The translations under genes were made by a program, and so were the position numbers. Below the pieces are notes generated by a model. The model saw only the letters and a program-made list of their open reading frames with translations, was not told the origin of the DNA and did no database searches. DNA of 64,000 nt from CAWDDG01 sp963801065 (lineage in GTDB: Bacteria > Actinomycetota > Actinomycetes > Jiangellales > Jiangellaceae), in the NCBI GenBank assembly GCA_963801065.1, contig CAWDDG010000004.1, forward strand, positions 310,001 through 374,000, given 5' to 3'. Below, in pieces: positions 25,387 to 35,291 of the stretch. The stretch's first letter is position 1; each line of letters starts with the position of its first letter.

Positions 25387-27084
25387 TCAGTCGCGCGGCG
25401 TGTGACGGCGGGACTGCACGATCCGGAACCGGCCCGCGACGAACGCGCCGTCGGTGAACGCCGCGTTCGCGGCCGGGTTGGCGCCGGTGCCGTGGAAGTC
25501 CGAGAAGGCCGCCGACTGGTTCACGAAGACGCCGCCGGTGAGGTTGACGGACAGGGCCACGCCCGCCTCCACGGCAGCGTCCTCGGTGGCTTCGATGACC
25601 TTCTCGTCGGTCGAGTACACCGACGCGGTCATCGCACCGTGCTCGCGCACGCTGTCGCGGAACAGCTCGATCGACGCGTCGGTCGAGTCGGTCGCGATCA
25701 GGTAGGAGACGGGACCGAAGCATTCGGTCGTGTACACGTCGTCATCGCTGGCGTCCAGGGCGACGATCGCGGGCGTTCGGACCGTCGCGTCCGGCCACGC
25801 CGGGTGCTCGATGGCACGCGATGCCAGTACCAGCTCACCCTTGCTCGGTGCCGACTCCAGCCGTTCGAGCACGCCACGGTTGACGACGGCGCCGAGCAGT
25901 TCGACTGCCCTCGTGTCGTCACCGAGCAGCTTGTCGACTGCGGCAGCGATTCCCTCGCCGACGTCGGCGAAGGATTTGTGCCCGGCGTCGGTGGCGATGC
26001 CCTCGCGAGGCACGAAGACGTTCTGCGGGGCTGTGCACATCTGGCCGGTGTAGAGGCTGAACGAGAAGGCAAGGTTCCGGCACAGACCGGCGAAGTCGTC
26101 GGTCGAGTCCACGACGACGGTGTTGACGCCCGACTTCTCGGTGTAGACCACGGCCTGGCGGGCGTTCTCCTCCAGCCAGGTGCCGAACGTGCTGGACCCG
26201 GTGAAGTCGACGATCTCGACCTCTGGGCGAACGGCGAGAACGGCGGCCAGCTTGTCGGCAGCATCCTCCGCCGCCAGCGTGACCAGGTTCGGGTCGAAGC
26301 CGTGCGCGGCCAGGACGTCGCGGACCGCTTGCACCGTGATCGCCAGCGGCAGCACCGCGCCCGGGTGCGGCTTGACCACGACGGCATTGCCGGTCGCCAG
26401 CGACGCGAATAGTCCGGGCCAGGAGTTCCAGGTCGGGAACGTGTTGCACCCGATGACGAGCGCGACGCCGCGCGGCACGATGTGGAAGGTCTTGTTCATC
26501 CGCAGCGGCTCGCCCTTGCCGGCCGGCTTCTCCCAGTAGGCCGTTGCCGGGGTACGGGTCTGCTCCTCGTGGGCGTACGCGACCGCCTCGAGCGCGCGGT
26601 CGAGCGCGTGCGCGCCACCGGCCTGGAACGCCATCACGAACGCCTGGCCAGATGTGTGCTGAACGGCGTTCGCGAGCTCGAAGATGCGCCGGTGCAGGCC
26701 GGCCAGGACCTCGAGACAGACGGCGCTGCGCGCAGCCGGCCCGGCCTCGCGCCACCCGGACATGGCCTGGCGAGCGGCACCGAGCAGGGCATCGAGCGCA
26801 ACGGACGTCGGCGGCACGTGCGGGTACCGCACACCGAGCTCGGGACCGTACGGGCTGCGCTCCGTGGCGACCCGTCCGTCGGATCCGGGCGTGTCGAGCG
26901 GGAAGTCGCCACCCAACCAGGCCTCGTAGGCCGCTTTCCCGTCGGCCGCGGCCGTCTCGCCATAGACGCGAGGGCTGGGCGACTCCGGGTAGGCCGAGAA
27001 GTACCCGCGGGTGCGGATCGCTTCAAGCGCCTCGTCGAGGGTCTGCTGGTGACGGCTGACCAGGTCGTCGACGCTGACGGACAT
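25387..27084 (-). CDS. paaN: phenylacetate-degradation aldehyde dehydrogenase PaaN
   Basis: A 565-residue protein of the PaaN-type aldehyde dehydrogenase family. It begins with the family's N-terminal SRHQQTLDEALEAIRTRGYF and YPESPSPRVYGE, then has CNTFPTWNSWPGLFASLATG, EKSGVNTVVVDS and the catalytic Cys in LYTGQMCTAPQNVFV. It is thought to oxidise the aldehyde formed after ring opening in phenylacetate catabolism. ATG 27084 follows GGAGG; the frame continues open to 27135 without one. Divergent from paaH-paaI-thiolase across 150 bp. The ring-oxygenase genes paaABCDE and the ligase are not in this window. Confidence 0.88.
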   Translation of the reverse strand: MSVSVDDLVSRHQQTLDEALEAIRTRGYFSAYPESPSPRVYGETAAADGKAAYEAWLGGDFPLDTPGSDGRVATERSPYGPELGVRYPHVPPTSVALDALLGAARQAMSGWREAGPAARSAVCLEVLAGLHRRIFELANAVQHTSGQAFVMAFQAGGAHALDRALEAVAYAHEEQTRTPATAYWEKPAGKGEPLRMNKTFHIVPRGVALVIGCNTFPTWNSWPGLFASLATGNAVVVKPHPGAVLPLAITVQAVRDVLAAHGFDPNLVTLAAEDAADKLAAVLAVRPEVEIVDFTGSSTFGTWLEENARQAVVYTEKSGVNTVVVDSTDDFAGLCRNLAFSFSLYTGQMCTAPQNVFVPREGIATDAGHKSFADVGEGIAAAVDKLLGDDTRAVELLGAVVNRGVLERLESAPSKGELVLASRAIEHPAWPDATVRTPAIVALDASDDDVYTTECFGPVSYLIATDSTDASIELFRDSVREHGAMTASVYSTDEKVIEATEDAAVEAGVALSVNLTGGVFVNQSAAFSDFHGTGANPAANAAFTDGAFVAGRFRIVQSRRHTPRD

Positions 27085-27234
27085 GGACGCACCTCCGGGA
27101 TCCGCCTGACGGGCGGCTCTGTGACGTGTTGCCACAACTTTGCGCCCAGCGTGTCATACCCGCGCGCCTTCCGGGTACCCCGTCGTTCGCCGCGCGGAGA
27201 GGCCGCCCGCACTCGGCGTGGCAGAGTGGCGAGC

Positions 27235-28749
27235 ATGGCAGGACTCGATCCGGCCTCTGCCGTCGGCGTCGTCGGGGCCGGAACGATGGGCGCTGGGATC
27301 GCACAGGTCGCGGCCGTCGCCGGTCACAACGTACGGATCCACGACGCGGCCGCCGGGTCCGCGGACCGTGCGGTGGACGCGATACGGGTGCGCCTGTCCG
27401 GCCTGGTAGCGAAGGGGCGGCTCCCGCCCCACGACGCCGAACGTGCCGCGCAGCGAGTGGCCGCAGTGGACTCGATCTCCGACCTGGCCGGTTGCGGTCT
27501 GGTTGCCGAGGCCGCCGTGGAGGATCTCGCCGTGAAGCGCGAACTGTTCGCCGAGCTCGAGAAGACGTGCGGCGAAAAGGCGATCCTGACCACGAACACG
27601 TCGTCGCTCTCCATCACGGAGATCGCCGACGGTCTGGCCCACACCGACCGGGTCGCCGGCCTGCATTTCTTCAACCCGGCGCCGGTGCTGGCCCTCGTCG
27701 AGGTCGTGGGCGGTGCCGCGACCAGTACCCGGGTCCTCGACACGCTGGCAGAGACTATGCGTGCCTGGGGCAAGACGCCGGTCAGATGCGCGTCGACACC
27801 GGGCTTCATCGTCAACCGGGTCGCGCGGCCCTACTACGCGGAGGCGTTCCGCCTCATCGCGAAGGGCGTGACGAACCCGGCGACACTCGACGCGCTGTTC
27901 CGCGAGGCCGGCGGGTTCCGAATGGGTCCGTGCGAACTCACCGACCTGATCGGCCAGGACGTCAACGCCGCCGTGACCCGCAGCATGTGGGAGGCCTTCG
28001 GCCACGATCCGCGCTTCGAGACGTCCCCGCTCCAGGAGTCACTCGTGGCCGACGGACGGTTGGGGCGCAAGAGCGGCCGTGGGTTCTACGACGACGGCGC
28101 CAGGCCCGAGCCCGCGGTCGCGCCTTCCGCCCCGCGACCGCAGCAGCTCGTGACCAGTGGGGCCGGCGATCCACTCGACGCGTTGGTCCGACGGCTCGCG
28201 GCAGCCGGCGTGCAGGGGTCGGCCACGCTCGATCTCGGGCCGGTGCGAATCCGTCCAGCAGACGACGTCGTGTTACGGCTCACCGACGGCCGCTCCGCAG
28301 CGGAGGTCGCCGCCGATGGCCACGACACTGTGGTACTCGTCGACCTGGCGCTCGACTTCGAGACTGCGAGGAGGGTTGCGGTCTCAGCGCCGGACGGTGC
28401 GTCGGCGGGTGCCGTCGAGACCGCGATCGGGTGCCTGCAGGCGGCAGGGCTGGCCGTGACGCTCCTTCCCGACACGCCGGGACTGGTGGTCGCCCGGACG
28501 GTCGCCATGCTCGCCGCTTTCGGAGCCGACGCCGTCGATGTGGGCGTGGCGACGGTTGATGACGTCGACACCGCGATGCGGCTCGGCGTGAACTACCCGC
28601 GCGGGCCGATCGAGTGGGGCGACGCGCTCGGCTGGCGTTGGGTCGCCGGCGTGCTCGATGCGCTCGCCGCGGCCGAGGACCCGAAGCGCTACCGGGTGTC
28701 CGCCGGGGTCCGCGACCGCGCAGCGGGCGTGGGGGTGAACGGTGGCTGA
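27235..28749 (+). CDS. paaH: 3-hydroxyacyl-CoA dehydrogenase (PaaH type)
   Basis: A 504-residue NAD-dependent dehydrogenase. The start shows AVGVVGAGTMGAGIAQVA (Rossmann loop), then LTTNTSSLSITEIADGL, HFFNPAPVLALVEVV and TPGFIVNRVARPY. The protein has the duplicated C-terminal 3HCDH domain ending LGVNYPRGPIEWGDALGW, typical of the long PaaH/HbdA form of phenylacetate catabolism. It oxidises 3-hydroxyadipyl-CoA-like intermediates. ATG 27235 is the start by homology; the open frame further upstream is noise. It overlaps the thioesterase gene by eight bases, so translation is coupled. Confidence 0.9.
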   Translation: MAGLDPASAVGVVGAGTMGAGIAQVAAVAGHNVRIHDAAAGSADRAVDAIRVRLSGLVAKGRLPPHDAERAAQRVAAVDSISDLAGCGLVAEAAVEDLAVKRELFAELEKTCGEKAILTTNTSSLSITEIADGLAHTDRVAGLHFFNPAPVLALVEVVGGAATSTRVLDTLAETMRAWGKTPVRCASTPGFIVNRVARPYYAEAFRLIAKGVTNPATLDALFREAGGFRMGPCELTDLIGQDVNAAVTRSMWEAFGHDPRFETSPLQESLVADGRLGRKSGRGFYDDGARPEPAVAPSAPRPQQLVTSGAGDPLDALVRRLAAAGVQGSATLDLGPVRIRPADDVVLRLTDGRSAAEVAADGHDTVVLVDLALDFETARRVAVSAPDGASAGAVETAIGCLQAAGLAVTLLPDTPGLVVARTVAMLAAFGADAVDVGVATVDDVDTAMRLGVNYPRGPIEWGDALGWRWVAGVLDALAAAEDPKRYRVSAGVRDRAAGVGVNGG

Positions 28750-29209
28750 CGGCCAGGACGCCACGGTCGCCGACGCGCAAGCGATCGCGGAGCAGTCGGC
28801 AGCGGCCATGTGGGCCGAGGACGCCGCGTCGCGTGGGCTCGGCATGCGGCTGGACGAGGTTCGGCCCGGATGCGCGCGGGTCTCGATGGAGGTTCGCGAC
28901 GACATGGTCAACGGGCACGCGATCTGCCACGGCGGATTCGTGTTCGCCCTCGCCGACTCCGCGTTCGCCTTCGCATGCAACTCGTACAACCGCAGCGCCC
29001 TCGCGCAGGCCTGCGACATCGTGTTCGTCGCCCCCGCTCGGCTGGGTGACCAGCTGATCGCGCACGCGGTCGAGCGCACCCGGTTCGGCCGCAACGGCAT
29101 CTACGACGTCACCGTCCGACGTGACAGCGAGGTGATCGCCGAGTTCCGCGGCCGGTCGCGGGAGATCGCCGGCCTGCTCGTTCCCGAGGACGCCGAGTCT
29201 CAGTCGTGA
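28742..29209 (+). CDS. paaI: hydroxyphenylacetyl-CoA thioesterase PaaI-like
   Basis: A 155-residue hot-dog-fold thioesterase. The family signature is ICHGGFVFALADSAFAFACN, with the catalytic Asp in ADSAF, and the C-terminal AEFRGRSREIAG. It is thought to release CoA from dead-end acyl-CoA intermediates during phenylacetate degradation. Starts at GTG 28742 inside the paaH stop region. Confidence 0.88.
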   Translation: MADGQDATVADAQAIAEQSAAAMWAEDAASRGLGMRLDEVRPGCARVSMEVRDDMVNGHAICHGGFVFALADSAFAFACNSYNRSALAQACDIVFVAPARLGDQLIAHAVERTRFGRNGIYDVTVRRDSEVIAEFRGRSREIAGLLVPEDAESQS

Positions 29210-29278
29210 TCATCGGGGGGTTAGTGTCGATGGGAGGGCACCAAGCTTTCGATGGTCACGCGTGAGGGGCGGGATGCC

Positions 29279-30484
<1,206 letters not shown>

Positions 30485-30508
30485 CCGGGACGAGCCGCGG
30501 TGCGGGCC

Positions 30509-30901
30509 TCAGACGGCGATCATCCGCAGCTGGCCGTCCACGGCGTCGGCGATCCGACCGAGGTCGTCGGGGTCGGAGGTCATCACGGCTGCACCGAGGC
30601 GCAGCGCGGTGACCACGACGAGGCCGTGGACGACGTCCGACGTTCCGGCCCTGGCAAGGGCGACACCCGCGGCGCGGGCCAATGCCTGCGAACCGGGGAC
30701 GACCCGGCAACCTTCGAGGAAGCGCGAGAGGTTGCGCTGTGGGCCGCCACCCCATGCCTGGGCGAGCACGACGACGGGGACGAACCGCTGGACTCCGCGC
30801 TGAAGGGCCCTCTTCCGTAACAGCCACATGCGGCGGTCCCCCCGCTCGGCGGCCAGCAGAGCACCGGTGTCGAGAAGGAGCTTCCCGTCACCTGACAGCA
30901 C
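30509..30901 (-). CDS. PIN-domain toxin (VapC-like)
   Basis: About 130 residues with the PIN nuclease fold: N-terminal LLLDTGALLAAERGD (first Asp and Glu), a later TSDVVHGLVVVTA and C-terminal VMTSDPDDLGRIAD (further acids). Such toxins cut RNA, often initiator tRNA or rRNA. The likely start is GTG 30901, overlapping the end of the antitoxin gene by 14 bases. It belongs to the type II pair with the gene at 30888-31172. The frame is open to 30937, but the first residues there lie in the antitoxin gene. Confidence 0.75.
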   Translation of the reverse strand: MLSGDGKLLLDTGALLAAERGDRRMWLLRKRALQRGVQRFVPVVVLAQAWGGGPQRNLSRFLEGCRVVPGSQALARAAGVALARAGTSDVVHGLVVVTALRLGAAVMTSDPDDLGRIADAVDGQLRMIAV

Positions 30902-31172
30902 GGCCGAGCTCCTCCGCACGGAGAACGCCGGCTGCAAGGAGCTCTGTGTCGGCCTGGGCGAGCTCTTCCTCGGTGAACGCGCCGTGTTCGGCCTCCCACT
31001 CCTTGCTGGCGGCCAAACCCTCCGCGATCAGCCGTTCGTTCTCGGCCTGCGCGCGGGCGGCATTGGCGATCCACGTGGAGACGGACCAGCCAGCACGGTC
31101 GGCCTGCGCGCGGATCATCACCGCCACAACGTCCGGCAGCGAGATCGACAGTCGCTCGGTCAACCAGACCAC
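30888..31172 (-). CDS. ribbon-helix-helix-type antitoxin partner of the PIN toxin
   Basis: A 94-residue protein. The N-terminal RLSISLPDVVAVMIRAQADR and WSVSTWIANAARAQAE form a strand-helix-helix pattern like CopG/Arc DNA-binding antitoxins; the acidic C-terminal half (KEWEAEHGAFTEEELAQAD) is typical of toxin-wrapping tails. It should neutralise and autoregulate the downstream PIN toxin. Start GTG 31172; TTG 31163 is another option. The pair sits between the thiolase and the 2-oxoacid dehydrogenase operon. Confidence 0.72.
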   Translation of the reverse strand: MVWLTERLSISLPDVVAVMIRAQADRAGWSVSTWIANAARAQAENERLIAEGLAASKEWEAEHGAFTEEELAQADTELLAAGVLRAEELGRAVR

Positions 31173-31277
31173 CCCCGTGCTCTACGCGGTCGCCCAATCC
31201 CTCGGCGGGCCAGATCTTCAAGTCTTCCCACATCAGAGCGGTCTATCCGCGGTCAGCAGCGTAGAACGGGCTCGTGC

Positions 31278-32567
31278 TCATCCCCAGACGAGCGCCTGCG
31301 AAGGATCCCCCAGGATCGTCGCGACGTCGGCGAGGAACCGCGACCCCTGCTCACCGTCGACCAGGCGATGGTCGAAGGAAAGCGCGAGTGTCGTGACCCG
31401 ACGCGGTTTGACCTTGCCCTTGTGCACCCAGGGTTGCTGCCGGACGGCGCCGAACGCCATGATCGCCGCCTCGCCCGGCGGCAGGATCGGCGTGCCGGTG
31501 TCGATCCCGAAGACGCCGACATTCGTGATCGACATGGTGCCGCCGATCATGTCCGACGGCGGCGTCTTTCCCTCCCTGGCCGTTGCGGCCAGCTGGTTGA
31601 TCGCCACCGCGAGGTCGCGCAGCGGGAGCCGGTCGGCGTCCTTGATGTTGGGCACGACGAGCCCTCGCGGCGTGGCTGCGGCGATCCCGAGGTTGACGTA
31701 GCGCTGTACGACGATCTCGCCGGCAGCGTCGTCCCACCGCGCGTTGACCTCGGGTGTGCGACGGACGGCGATGCACATTGCACGCGCCAGCACGGCAAGT
31801 GGCGAAAGCCGGACCTCGCGGAACTCGCGGGACTCGCGTAGCCGCTCGACCAGCCGCATGGTCCCGGTGGCGTCGATCGTGACGAACTCCGTGACGTGCG
31901 GCGCCGTGAAGGCCGAACGCGATACGGCCTCGGCCGTGGCCTTGCGGACCGATCGGATCGGCACGCGCTCCTCGCGGGCCTGCCCGTCCCACCCTGTGCC
32001 CACCGCGATCCGGCCGTGATCCTCGGCCGAGGGGGTGGCCGCGGACTGGACGTCCTCGCGGGTGATCGTGCCGCCCGCGCCGGAAGGCGTCACCACTGTC
32101 AGGTCGACACCCAGGTCCTTGGCCAGCTTGCGCACCGGAGGCTTCGCCAGCACTCCCGCGCCCCCACCCTCGTGTTGATTCGGCGTCTCGGTCGCCGACG
32201 TCTTGCGGGGGCGGCGCTTGGCCGTCGTCGTTCGTGGGCCGTAGCCGACCAGCACGGCCTGTCGCTCCTCCTCCTCGGGTTCGACCGGAGGGGGCACCAG
32301 GTCCTCCCCCGTTCTCGCGATCTCGCGGGTCCGTACGGCGATGATCGGGGTGCCGACCGGCACCGTCGTCCCCTCGTCGACGAGCAGGCCGTCGACCACC
32401 CCCGCATAGGGACTGGGCAACTCGACCAGCGACTTGGCGGTCTCGATCTCGACGATCACGTCGTTGACCCGGATCGTGTCGCCGACCTTGACCTTCCACG
32501 AGACGATCTCGGCCTCGGTCAGTCCTTCGCCGACGTCGGGGAGCTTGAACTGCGATACGTCGCTCAT
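31278..32567 (-). CDS. 2-oxoacid dehydrogenase E2 (dihydrolipoamide acyltransferase)
   Basis: A 429-residue E2 subunit. Domains in order: lipoyl domain (1-78) with the lipoylated Lys45 in EIETAKSLVELP; a linker; the peripheral-subunit-binding domain (VRKLAKDLGVDLTVVTPSG, about 150-185); and the catalytic domain ending LALSFDHRLVDGEQ with the active His and Asp. With E1alpha and E1beta upstream it builds a branched-chain 2-oxoacid (or related) dehydrogenase complex making acyl-CoA. E3 is not encoded nearby. Starts 10 bases after the E1beta stop. Confidence 0.92.
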   Translation of the reverse strand: MSDVSQFKLPDVGEGLTEAEIVSWKVKVGDTIRVNDVIVEIETAKSLVELPSPYAGVVDGLLVDEGTTVPVGTPIIAVRTREIARTGEDLVPPPVEPEEEERQAVLVGYGPRTTTAKRRPRKTSATETPNQHEGGGAGVLAKPPVRKLAKDLGVDLTVVTPSGAGGTITREDVQSAATPSAEDHGRIAVGTGWDGQAREERVPIRSVRKATAEAVSRSAFTAPHVTEFVTIDATGTMRLVERLRESREFREVRLSPLAVLARAMCIAVRRTPEVNARWDDAAGEIVVQRYVNLGIAAATPRGLVVPNIKDADRLPLRDLAVAINQLAATAREGKTPPSDMIGGTMSITNVGVFGIDTGTPILPPGEAAIMAFGAVRQQPWVHKGKVKPRRVTTLALSFDHRLVDGEQGSRFLADVATILGDPSQALVWG

Positions 32568-32577
32568 GCCAGACCCC

Positions 32578-33555
32578 TCAGTACGCCAGGGCGCGGTCGA
32601 CGCCGTCGAGAACGCGGTCGAGGTCGGGGAGGTACTCCTCCTCGACCCGGGCCGGTGGGTACGGGGTGTCGAAGCCTGTGACCCGCAGCACCGGCGCCTC
32701 GAGCGAGTAGAAGCATTCCTCGGTGACCCGCGCCGCCACCTCGGCGCCGATGCCGAGCGTCCGCTGCGCCTCGTGCACCACCACGCAACGGCCGGTCTTG
32801 TGGACCGACTCGAACACCGACGCCAGGTCCAGCGGTGACAGTGAGCGCAGGTCGATCACCTCGATCGACCGGCCCTCTTCTGCCGCCGCCGAAGCGGCGG
32901 CGAGGCAGGTCTTGACCATCGGCCCGTAGGCCAGCACCGTGGCGTCCGACCCCGTGACGACCACGCGAGCCGCATCGAGCCGTAGGTCCGGGGTTCCGTC
33001 CTCGGGGACGTCGGCCTTGTCCCAATAGCGCCGCTTGGGCTCGAAGAAGACCACCGGGTCGTCGAGCGAGATCGCCTGCTGGATCATCCAGTACGCATCC
33101 AACGGATTCGAGACGGCCACGACCTTCAGGCCCGGGGTGTGGGCGAAGTACGCCTCCGGGCTCTCGCTGTGGTGCTCGACGGCACCGATGCCACCGCCGA
33201 ACGGGATCCGGATCACCATCGGGACCCGCAACCGGCCACCGGACCGGAAGTGCATCTTCGCTACCTGCGACACGATCTGGTTGGTGCCGGGGAAGACGAA
33301 GCCGTCGAACTGGATCTCGCACACCGGCCGGTACCCACGTAGCGCGAGGCCGACCGCGGTGCCGATGATCCCCGACTCGGCCAGCGGAGTGTCGATCACG
33401 CGGTCCTCGCCGAAGTCCTTCTGCAATCCGTCCGTGACGCGGAAGACGCCGCCGAGTTTGCCGACGTCCTCACCCATGACGAGCACCGTGGGGTCGTCCT
33501 CCATCGCCTTGCGGAGGCCGGCGTTGATCGCCTTGCCCAGCGCCATCGTGGTCAT
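32578..33555 (-). CDS. 2-oxoacid dehydrogenase E1 beta subunit
   Basis: A 325-residue transketolase-like subunit. The N-terminal ALGKAINAGLRKAM, then VLVMGEDVGKLGGVFRVT (cofactor-facing Glu), FDGFVFPGTNQIVSQVAKM and a C-terminal transketolase-type domain ending VLRVTGFDTPYPP, fit the branched-chain/acetoin-type E1beta. It pairs with E1alpha to bind thiamine diphosphate. The ATG at 33555 overlaps the natural E1alpha stop (ATGA), in the reading frame that is displaced by a frameshift. Confidence 0.92.
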   Translation of the reverse strand: MTTMALGKAINAGLRKAMEDDPTVLVMGEDVGKLGGVFRVTDGLQKDFGEDRVIDTPLAESGIIGTAVGLALRGYRPVCEIQFDGFVFPGTNQIVSQVAKMHFRSGGRLRVPMVIRIPFGGGIGAVEHHSESPEAYFAHTPGLKVVAVSNPLDAYWMIQQAISLDDPVVFFEPKRRYWDKADVPEDGTPDLRLDAARVVVTGSDATVLAYGPMVKTCLAAASAAAEEGRSIEVIDLRSLSPLDLASVFESVHKTGRCVVVHEAQRTLGIGAEVAARVTEECFYSLEAPVLRVTGFDTPYPPARVEEEYLPDLDRVLDGVDRALAY

Positions 33556-34752
33556 CGGTGGCCCTCCCCGCTGTCGGCGAAGGAGTCACGACCGAGGGAC
33601 TCTTCTCCCCCGAGGTCGAAGGAACTCAGGTACGACGCGAGCTCGTCGCGCTGAGCGACCAGCGGCGGCGTCGGTTCGACGTACACGTGGTCGAAGATCG
33701 ACGGTCGGGGACGGGTCGGGGAGCGACCGGCAGTACTCGCGCAGGTGCTCGGCCAACGCTTCGGCTTCGGCCTCGACTGATTCGAAGAACTCGTGGTCGG
33801 CGCCGCCGCCGCGGGTCAGATAGGCCTTCACCCGCTCGATCGGGTCCTTCAACTTCCAGTGCTCGAGATCCGCCGCGAGGCGGTAGCGGGTCGGGTCGTC
33901 GGTCGTCGTGTGCGCACCCATCCGGTAGGTGAACGCCTCGATCATGGTCGGGCCCTCGCCGTCACGGGCACGCTGCAGGGCCGCCCGGGTCACGGCCAGG
34001 CAGGCGAGGACGTCGTTCCCGTCGACGCGTACGCCGGGGAAGCCGAAGCCTGCGGCACGCCGGTACAGCGGGATCCGGGTCTGCCGCTCCAGCGGCTCGG
34101 AGATCGCCCATTGGTTGTTCTGGCAGAAGAACACCACCGGCGCGTTGAGCACGCTGGCCCAGATGAAGGCCTCGTTGACATCGCCCTGGCTGGTTGCCCC
34201 GTCGCCGAAGTATGCGATGACGGCGGTGTCGCGCTCGGCGTCGCCGGTGCCGACGGCACCGTCGCGCTGAATGCCCATGGCGTAGCCCGTCGCATGCAGC
34301 GTCTGGGCGCCGATGACGATCGTGTACAGGTGGAAGTTGTTCTCGTGCGGGTCCCAGCTGCCCTGGTCGACACCGCGGAACAGGCCCAGCAACAGGCCCG
34401 GGTCGACTCCCCGGCACCAGGCGACGCCGTGCTCGCGGTACGTCGGGAAGACGTGGTCCTGCGGCCGGAGCGCGCGCCCGGAGCCGACCTGAGCGGCCTC
34501 CTGCCCCAGCAGGCTGGCCCACAGGCCCAGCTCGCCATGGCGCTGCAGAGCGACGGCCTCGGTGTCGACGCGGCGCGCCAGCACGAGGTCGCGATAGAGC
34601 CCGCGGACGTCGTCGTCGGTCACATCGGCGACCAAGTGGTCGTACCCCGGGTGCGATACCCGCTCGCCCTCCGGGGTCAGCAACTGGACGAGCTCGGGCT
34701 CGTCCTGCGCCTGCGGCGCGGTCGCCGCCGGGCCGGCAGTCTCGACGGTCAT
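33552..34752 (-). CDS. 2-oxoacid dehydrogenase E1 alpha subunit, frameshifted near its 3' end
   Basis: The E1alpha subunit starts at ATG 34752 with GGAG upstream. It has LGQEAAQVGSGRAL, the thiamine-diphosphate motif GDGATSQGDVNEAFIWASV to CQNNQWAIS, and the phosphorylation-loop-like YRMGAHTTTDDPTRYR. In the unbroken frame the protein ends at 33586 with a non-family tail (VDLRPRVRRTDAAAG). One base further on from about 33695, the sequence reads SIFDHVYVEPTPPL, then LASYLSSFDLGGEE and a TGA that overlaps the E1beta ATG, the expected coupling. The span 33552-34752 is 1201 nt, exactly one more than 400 codons. So one extra base lies near 33690-33700: either a recent mutation costing the last 48 residues or a sequencing error. 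Confidence 0.88.
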
Positions 34753-34979
34753 CGTTCTCCTTCGCGTCGTCGGCCAGCGGGTTCGCCGCTGCGGCCTGGT
34801 CGTGGCGCGTCGACCGTCCGACCCCTCTGCGCTGAGGGTGGGCGTGCGGGGCGCGGACGGTCCTACCTCACCGTACCTAGCATCCACCGGGAAGCAGGAG
34901 CGCGGCAGGGAGGTTACCCGCCCGTGGCAGGGCTCGGCGAAGCGGTCGGCCAGCCCGGCTCGCCACGACCGCCCACTCA

Positions 34980-35172
34980 TGGAGCCTCCCACACCGGATC
35001 CGCACGCTCACCGTGCTCACCCGTGGCCTGCCTGCGCCCGGCTGGCTGACCGTGCATCTGCGCGGCCGACTGGTGCGCGACCAGTGGTTCGACGAGGAGC
35101 GCCGAGGTGTACGACGCCGAAGGCCAGCTCGTCGTGCAGTCCCGTCAGCTGGCCCGCACCCGGGTGGCGTGA
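34980..35172 (+). pseudogene. acyl-CoA thioesterase (4HBT_3-like) C-terminal remnant, frameshifted
   Basis: The 540-bp gap between the E1alpha and EamA genes holds RTLTVLTRGLPAPGW LTVHLRGRLV (frame up to 35099) and then, one base on, AEVYDAEGQLVVQSRQLART ending in TGA at 35170-35172. Together these look like the last 60 residues of a TesB-like/4HBT_3 thioesterase (the GWLxVHLRxR, WFDExxEVYD and LVxQSRQL pattern). The break at about 35100 again fits one extra base. I cannot find the N-terminal two thirds; the upstream part of the gap has no recognisable coding. Probably a gene fragment. Confidence 0.45.
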
Positions 35173-35291
35173 CTCCCCAGTCGGGCCGCGGCCGAGATGA
35201 CGCCATGTCGCAGCTCGATGGCCGATTTCCGCTGTCGGATGTCGGTGGTGTCCCCGAGAATGGGAGACAGTACCGATTGGAGGAGACGGTG

